A stretch of 64,000 nt of DNA from Campanula takesimana (lineage: Eukaryota; Streptophyta; Magnoliopsida; Asterales; Campanulaceae). A program made the position numbers and the translations under genes. The stretch covers positions 186,001 through 250,000 of the forward strand of contig JAOWBW010001128.1 in assembly GCA_026119855.1 (NCBI GenBank), in the 5' to 3' direction. Under the pieces are notes generated by a model that saw only the letters and a list, made by a program, of their open reading frames with translations, searched no databases and was not told where the DNA came from. This document shows, in pieces, positions 57,120 to 64,000 of this stretch (positions within the stretch are counted from its first letter, which is position 1; each line of letters begins with the position of its first letter).

Positions 57120-60100
57120 GTCAATGCCATATATTATGCTTCTGTTGTAGACAACGTCACTGTAGCCTGCAAAGTAGCCTTCCAACTGACAACTGACCCA
57201 CCAAGCGTGAATACATATCTGGTCATCGATCTTCTGTATTAACATCACCTGAATAGTCCGAATCTGAAAACCCCTCTACTGCACATTCTGCTCCACCTCC
57301 ATAGATGAGACCGACGTCACTGGTACCCCGAAAGTACCTAAAGATCCGCTTCACAGCCTGCCAGTGCTCCTTACCCGGATTACCCATGAACCGACTAACA
57401 ACACTAACTGCCTGTGCAAGATCCGGCCTAGTGCATACCATAGCAAACATCAAACTACCAACTGCACTAGCATAGGGTACTCGAGCCATATACTCTTTCT
57501 CCTCAACTGATTTGGGCCCAAACGCAACTGACAACTGTGCATTCGCTGCACTTGGAGTATCTATAGCTTTAGCTGTCGACATACCAAACCTTTCTTGATG
57601 TAAATTTTCTGGGATAAGAATAGTTTTCTGGCTCTTTGGCTCTATCTCTATAGATCTCTATACCCAGAATTTTCTTTACGTTATCCAAATCCTTCATCTC
57701 AAACTCTGCGGCCAGTAAACCTTTCAGCTTCTGAATCTCTGACTTCTTGACTGTTTCTATTAACATATCATCAACATAAAGCACCAAATAGATATACAAC
57801 CCATCTACCAACTTGTTATGATACACACAACAATCATAGGGGCTCCTTGTGTATCCGATCTCTGTCATATAGCTGTCAAACTTCTTGTACACTGCCTCGG
57901 CGACTGCTTAAGTTCATATAAGGACTTCTTCAACCTACAAACTTGATCTTCTTTCCAAGAACTTGAATTCCTTCCGGCTGTGTCATGTTAATCTCTTCTT
58001 CGAACTCTCCATGCAAGAAAGCTGTCTTGACGTCCAGTTGCTCAAGCTCCAAATCCCTCCGTGCCACTATCGCTAGCAACAACACTCTGATCGAAGTGTG
58101 TCTGACCACTGGTGAGAAGATCTCATTATATTCCACCCCCTTTCTCTCTGTGTGAAACCCCTTGCAACAACGCGAGCTTTATACTTGACCCCCTCTGCCG
58201 GTGATATTCCGTCTTTCTTCTTGAAGATCCACTTGCAAGTCACAATCTTTCTGCCTTCAGGCCTTGTAGTCAATACCTAAGTATGATTCTTGTGAAGAGA
58301 CTCCATCTCATCACCCATACCGACGCATACCATTGAGTTGAATCTGAACATGTAACTGCTTCCTTGAGAGTAGAAGGTTCTGTAAGATCGGGCTCTACTT
58401 CTTCAGCAACCTGCAGTGCATAAGACACCATGTCTTCAAATCCATACCTCTCAAAAGGCTTCCCAAAATTAGCTCTTCTAGACCTTCCTTGTGCTAATCC
58501 ATATTCTTCGGGAACTGAACTTGAACTTTCTGCTGCTTCAGTCTCTGTCTCTGTTGGTGAATCATGATCAAAATATGACTGTGGTACAACTAACTCTTCA
58601 GTATCTTGTTGCTCCACCTGTTTATCAACACCACCAATCGTAGATCTCATAATAGGGTTAATAACAGAATTCTCATCAAACACGACGTTCTTACTAATAA
58701 TCACCCTATTTTATGATGGAGACCAGATGCGGTATCCCTGACACCATCTCCATACCCCATGAATACTCCCTTTCTAGCTCTAGGTTCTAACTTCCCATCA
58801 TCCACATGATAATAAGCCGTACACCCAAAAGCCCTTAAAATAGAATAATCAACAGGTTTACCGGTCCATACCTCATGGGGAACTTTGAGATCAACACCGG
58901 CATGAGGTCCACGATTAATCAAGTAACATGCTGTACTCCCTGAATTAGAGAGCATGCACCTAGCTCTCTCAAGCAATGTCTGATTCATCCGTTCTACTAC
59001 ACCATTCTGCTGTGGCGTGCCCTGATGGTGTGATGCCTAGAAATCCCCACCTCTCTGCAAAATGAATCGAACTCAGTACTGCAAAACTCCAAACCATTAT
59101 CTGTCTGGAGTTTCTTGATCTTCTTCTCTGTCTGGTTTTCCACTACTGTCTTCCAGTCCTTGAAATTTCCCAGAGCCTCATTCTTGTGCTTTATGATGAT
59201 CACCCAAGTCCTCCTTGAATAGTCATCAACAATAGACAAGAAATACCTGTACCCCCTTAGAGATCCTGACGTGAAGGTCCCCAACAATCTGAGTGAAGAT
59301 AATCCAGAACACCTTTTATGTTATGGATCCCTTGGGAAAACTATTACGCTTCATCTTTTCTAGTACACAATGCTCATAAAATTTAAGGTCCTTGACCTTA
59401 TGGCCATATAGAAGATCATGTTTGTTCAGCTCCTGCATCCCTCGAGTGCTCATGTGCCCAAGCCTGATGTGCCACAGCTTGGACATATCTCCCTCGTTCA
59501 CCTCTGATGATGCAACTATAGCCGACCCTGCAAGCGTTCTTCCTTGGAGGAAATACAAGGAGCCCCGCTTAAGGTCTTTCAGTATCACCTCTGAACCGTT
59601 ACATACACAGACTGCTCCACCTTTACCTTTGAAAACTGAACCCATTGCTGTCCAACTGACTAAGAGAAATCAGATTCTTTGTCATAAGCAAAACGTGTCG
59701 AACCTCGTTCAAAGTGACAAACTTACCATCATGAGTCTTGACCTTGATCGAACCGATACCGAATACCTTGCAGACTTCACTGTTGGCCATGCTTATTCAC
59801 CGCCATCCACCTGCCTGTAATCAGTAAACCATTCTCTCCTAGAACTGATATGGTACGATGCTCCTGAATCAAGAATCCATGCGTCAGATGCACTTGCTGA
59901 TTCTGATATAGCTAGAGCATAATCCTCATATGAACTACTGTCTTTGGCCATCATGGCCTCTGCTCTGACCGGTGCCTTGCCTTGTTTCTTTCTGGGATAG
60001 TCGAACTTCCAATGCCCCTTCTCCTTACAGAAATTACAGATATCCCCAGGCTTTGGACCCTTCTTGTGTGAAGAATTACCTTTATTGTTCTTCCTCCCAC

Positions 60101-60134
60101 TAGAACCCCTGCTGTTGCTACTACTAGCAACCAA
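57120..60134 (-). pseudogene. copia pol (PR-INT-RT-RH), C3, frameshifted
   Basis: Minus-strand pieces: protease WILDSGASYHIS (near 59850), pre-integrase LWHIRLGHMSTRGMQ (near 59480), integrase DDYSRRTWV (near 59235), LQTDNGLEFCS and MNQTLLERARCML (58988), RT with TCKWIFKKKDG, LDVKTAFLHGEFEEEI (about 58035) and YVDDMLI (about 57775), RNase H RPDLAQAVSVVSRF (57425) to the AEY-type motif near 57130. At least seven frame changes. Confidence 0.87.
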
Positions 60135-60464
60135 ACCTGATGATTGGGTACCTTTCTCATTCCCACTCGCCTTCGGCGTAACTCTCTCATCTTGAGAGAA
60201 GTTTTTACTTCCTCTAGAGAGATACCATCTTTACGATTTATGCACGAATCGACATAATGTTCATAAGACATAGGTAAAGATACTAAAAGTTGCAAGGCTG
60301 CATCCTCGTCTTCCACAACTACTCCTATATTACACAGTTCAAGTAATGCAGAAGTACATCTATCAAGATATATCATTTATGGGCGTACATTCAGTCATCT
60401 GATAATTATAAAGCTTATTCTTTAGGTACAACTTGTTGGTCAAAGAACGTGTCATGTACATATC

Positions 60465-61898
60465 TGTTGGGTTTCCTTGATAACATGCGCAGCGGAATTA
60501 AGCATTTAAATTTTAATGAAACCAAAGCCCATAGATCCATTCATATGATTAAGTCAAATACAACATAATGAATACTAGATTACTAACCCTTGATGCCTTT
60601 GATTATGCAACCTTGAACTCGATAAAGACTTGAAAACTTGATCAAGATTATAGCAAGAATCACGAACTTTGAAGATGATAAGTTTCACCCTCTAGCGGTA
60701 TCCACACCGCGAACGAATATCAAGAACACTTGATCTTGGTTGCTAGACCAAATTATGAAACACGTTTTCATAATTAAACATGAACTATATTGAATATTAT
60801 TTGTGTATAATTTTGTTCTTCAATCTAGGATCTCTTAGAACAAAATAAAACTCTCTCAAACTCTTTGGAGACTTACACAAACATTAGGGTTGAGTTGTGG
60901 CCGAATTCTGATGTTTATACACAAGTAAGACCTATTCCAAATAGGAAACTTGTGTTAAAACCCATCCAAAATTCGATTCCAAGTCAAATTAGGAATCTGT
61001 CCCCGACGGTACTGTGCGGCCGCCCATCCCTGTGCGGTCGCCAGCCCTTTTGGGCGGTCGCCCAAACAGCCCAGAAAATCCATTTTCTAAAATTTCCAAC
61101 AAAGTCCTTATTTAGGATTCGTTCTATTGTGTGTGACCCTCGAGGATTATACTAAGTTGGCAATGGGTTCAAACATGAAACCATAAGATATGATTAGGTT
61201 CTAGCAAACCGTCATACCTACCCAAATAGTATAATTAGATACAAGTTCGCATTCCTTTTAGAACATGTCATAATCCCTTTATCCACGATGTTATTGAACA
61301 CAAGTCATGGTCAACAAGTCAACTTGTATTGTTCAATACTTTCTCGATTCCGAATATGTTGATAATCCAAATGACATTGATCCAATCAATCCATTTGAGT
61401 TTGGCCAAACATTTCATCACATCATTCCTTCGAGGGGCCCAAGCTTGACATCTCTCCGAAGAGGGACAAATCCATTTGGCTTATTATTCTTCCCTACGTG
61501 AATCCAATCATGCCAATCATACCCTTTATAACTACCGTGTTAATGCAGCGTTTGAATATGTCAAACATAATGTTCATCAAATGGAAGACTATAATAACTT
61601 CATGTCTAAGGATTCAAATGACATAACTAATATGAGATTTATATATGACATCGACCATGACATAAATCTCATACCGCAGGTCATGTCCAGTACCTTGTTC
61701 CAAACAAGTACCCATAAATCTAACATGATCATCCCATGATCATTTAGCCTTTATACTAGTGCTTAACAAGCTCTAGGGACGGAGATTATTATAAGCAAAC
61801 ATGAGCAACAATAATAATCTTATTATCTCTTTATCATCATGAATAAAATGATAACTTATACAACATTTAACAAACGTGCCTAGGGAACAACACCAACA
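60465..61898 (-). mobile_element. Solo LTR of the C1/C2 family with perfect TSD
   Basis: Begins TGTTGGGTTTCCTTG and ends AACACCAACA, 1434 bp, flanked on both sides by ATATC (60460-60464 and 61899-61903). No internal domain, so it arose by LTR-LTR recombination after insertion into C3 gag. Confidence 0.95.
61014..61063 (-). repeat. GC-rich repeat block in the solo LTR (type A)
   Basis: GTGCGGCCGCCC at 61014 is the exact reverse complement of the C1 leader 12-mer; GTGCGGTCGCCA (61032) and GGGCGGTCGCCC (61052) are variants. Flanks ATTAGGAAT and CCAAACAGCCCAGAA match the C2 LTR, where the slot holds type B. Confidence 0.92.
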
Positions 61899-62300
61899 AT
61901 ATCTTCCAACATTAGCCAAAGATCGCTTCCGGAGTCTGTTCCTGCAACATTGGTTAGGATCTCATCATCCAACTGTCTGACGATCTTGGCGTGAGCCTTC
62001 TGATCCAACTTCTTCAATGCTGCCGCCTCCTTCACTGTTGCTTGCTTGTCCTTCTCTGACTGTTCTGCGGTATCTCCTGTGGTGGTTGCCTTACCCTTGG
62101 GATCTTTGCGATCCTTGATTGCAATCTCCAACGGTTCCCACAAATCTTTGTCAATCAACAAAGACTTCATCTTGATCAGCAAGAGAGAAAAACTATTCTC
62201 CCCATTGAACTTGTCGATCGAATATGCTCCTTGACCCATCTTCTTGTTCTCTGCAGTGGAATCCCTGAACCTCCAACCACGAACCAAAGCTCTGATAATA

Positions 62301-62317
62301 CCAGAGCTCTGATACCA
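62301..62317 (-). other. C3 primer binding site
   Basis: Minus-strand TGGTATCAGAGCTCTGG, two bases from the LTR edge. Confidence 0.88.
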
Positions 62318-62319
62318 CT

Positions 62320-62884
62320 TGTTAGAGCAATAACAAGATTTGATAAGAAAAGCGAGCAATCACAAGAACACCGATATACGTGGTTCACCAACTTGGCTAC
62401 GTCCACGGGGAGGGGAGAGAATATTATTATCAATCAAGAGAAATGATTACAAGATCTCACTATTACTGCTACACGAATTTTGATCACAAAATTTCTAACT
62501 GTGTAACTGTAGAATTAAAGACCTATTCTGAGCACTCTAATAATTTATCTGAGACAAAATCACTAACTTTGATCTAGACTAATGGCCTCTATTTATACCG
62601 GTGAAGTCTATCTCAAAGTATGCAAGGAACTTGGAATTCTAGTACGAAACTGACTTGAAAACCTTTCTTTTACGTAACTGCTGAAATCTGCACGAACCTG
62701 GGATCTGGAGTCTTGGTCCGGCCAGGTGTCTACCTTGGTCCGGTCGGACCCTTTGCCTTGGTCCGGCCGGGTGCCTTCCAAGGTCCGCCCGGATCTACTC
62801 CTCTCTATCATGCAGAATTTTCGACGTGCTTTGGACTGCCCGGTCTTGAGTATGGTGCGCCCAGACCCCCTAGGTCCGCCCGGG
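62320..62884 (-). repeat. C3 5' LTR, truncated by insertion
   Basis: Matches 56075-56640 and stops abruptly within the GC-rich block, where a new TG-starting LTR begins. Confidence 0.9.
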
Positions 62885-64000
62885 TGTAAGGATCCCGCCC
62901 CCGCGCGTAAAATGCGACGTGTTATGGGGGCGAAAGGCCAAACGCGGTTAACATGCCAAAAAATAATGGAGTCGCCACTTTTGTTAATTATTTAACCCAA
63001 CAAAAGAAAGGTTAGAGATTCCATTAGTTCGGAGGTCAGGTTACGCCTTGGGAAGAGTTTCACGTCACCCAAGTCGCCTCGGATAGGACCGAGTCTCCCT
63101 AATGTTAGTTAACGAAAGTGCATGTGTGTGTGTGTGTTTTCAAAATGGGAGAAACTGACTGTTTTGACAAAACCAGTTAATTATTTAACAGAAAACGTTT
63201 ATGTTGCAAACTTTCTGGTCAGGAAAGGAAGAAACTGGAAAATGCTCTCCCCGGCCAAAGTAGCCGTACGGATGGGGAGGGCTCTCCAGGGCATTTTTAC
63301 AGTTTATCAAAAACAGTCCAGTTTCAGTCAAAACAGAGTATCTTTGCTGAAACTGGACTGGAATGCTGATTTCCAGTTTATGATTAACAACAAAACCTTG
63401 AGAAGTTCATTCCTATGCACTTTGATCATCAAAGGAACCCCAAAAACAAAGATTTGGGTGTGATCAAAGGCAATCATTGGAGAAATTTATGAAAAGTTGA
63501 TGAACATGGCATTTAAACCAAAATGACCATTTTGGTGGATAAAGATTGAAACTTTACCACCAAAATGGACTTATTATACAAGATTAAACCTTTAGGGACA
63601 CAAATATAACATAAAGATCAAATTTTTATGTCCCATACTTGGTGATTTATGGCTAGATCATGGTTGGGGTGATAAAGATTGGAACTTTATCCCCCAATCA
63701 TGACTCTTATGGCCAAATAAAACAAAATCAACATGAAAATGTAACAAACCATGATCATCTTTAGGTTTTACCCCATAATCACACACTAGGTGTGAAGGGA
63801 ACCTTGAATCACCTCATGATTTGGATCATATACATATATAATCATAATATATATAGCTTGAAATGCCAAGACTTGTATAATATATAGATATAGTGCTTGA
63901 AAATGGACAAGACTTGCAAGAAATGTAAAGTGCTTGAAATGGACAAGACTTTGCAAGAACAAGAAGAAATAACACAAGATAAACAAGTAATATGAACAAA
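62885..64000 (+). mobile_element. LTR of another retroelement, running off the window
   Basis: Starts TGTAAGGATCCCGCCCCCGC at a clean junction inside the C3 LTR and contains AATGGAGTCGCCACTTTTGT, a block I associate with large plant gypsy-type LTRs. No coding region seen in 1.1 kb; the last 500 bp are AT-rich with repeated GATCATGATT/TTTATGG phrases. Preceding target bases are CCGGG. Confidence 0.6.

Larger units (their letters stand above)
59900..62239 (-). pseudogene. copia gag, C3, split by solo LTR
   Basis: The ATG at 62239 (MGQGAYSIDKFNGENSF, SLLIDKDLWEPLE) runs to about 61904, is interrupted by the solo LTR, and resumes at 60464 (LSKDERCT-like region, LLVSLPMSYEHYVDS near 60265). In the knuckle (near 60035) CNFCKEKGHWKFDYP has Tyr where the last Cys belongs. 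Confidence 0.83.
56075..62884 (-). mobile_element. Ty1/copia retrotransposon C3, with solo LTR inside
   Basis: 3' LTR 56075-56757, polypurine tract (56758-56771), pol, gag, primer site and a 5' LTR cut at 62884. The LTR is unrelated to C1/C2. Coding region broken by many frame changes. Its gag is split by a solo LTR of the C1/C2 family. Confidence 0.92.

Overview
This is nuclear DNA from a flowering plant, most likely a eudicot. It is AT-rich and has spliced genes with GT..AG introns. Many Stowaway-type MITEs (ends TA-CTCCCTCCGTCCC) are scattered through it, and Ty1/copia, Ty3/gypsy, hAT, MULE-like and LINE-like elements fill most of the space. Two 100-N scaffold gaps (5634-5733 and 52850-52949) both fall inside LTRs of one copia family. 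I saw no rRNA, tRNA or CRISPR array.

Region by region. 1-5633: a nearly full-length copia element (C1), frameshifted many times, ending in a gap. 5946-10836 (minus): an SPL2/MUL1-type E3 ligase gene whose exons are recognisable but carry single-base frame breaks, and whose RING end is absent next to the gap. 12964-13545 (minus): intact mitochondrial ribosomal protein L7/L12. 19006-22489 (minus): intact four-exon alpha/beta hydrolase. 22.8-27.6 kb: MULE-like inverted-repeat elements hosting two hAT elements and an AT-rich minisatellite. 32742-36235 (minus): intact six-exon chloroplast RelA/SpoT homologue (RSH2/3 class).

From 36.5 kb to the end the window is nested retrotransposon. A decayed copia (C4) starts 308 bp from the RSH start codon and is cut by a gypsy LTR element. 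The gypsy gag is cut by a second copy (C2) of the C1 family. A further copia (C3) carries in its gag a solo LTR of the C1/C2 family with a perfect 5-bp target duplication, and its 5' LTR is cut by yet another LTR element at 62885.

The genes do not form a pathway. All four lie on the minus strand and look like independent housekeeping loci, three of them organelle-related: outer-membrane E3 ligase, mitoribosome and plastid ppGpp.

The pattern I find most worth following: the LTRs and leaders of this AT-rich retroelement population carry compact blocks of short GC-rich, near-palindromic repeats. The motif differs between families and even between subfamilies. In the C1/C2 family the whole block is exchanged between homologous flanks, and in C2 the LTR block and the leader block use the same motif. 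A caution runs alongside: C1 and the SPL2-like gene differ from intact relatives mainly by single-base indels, so some apparent decay in the first 11 kb may be consensus error.
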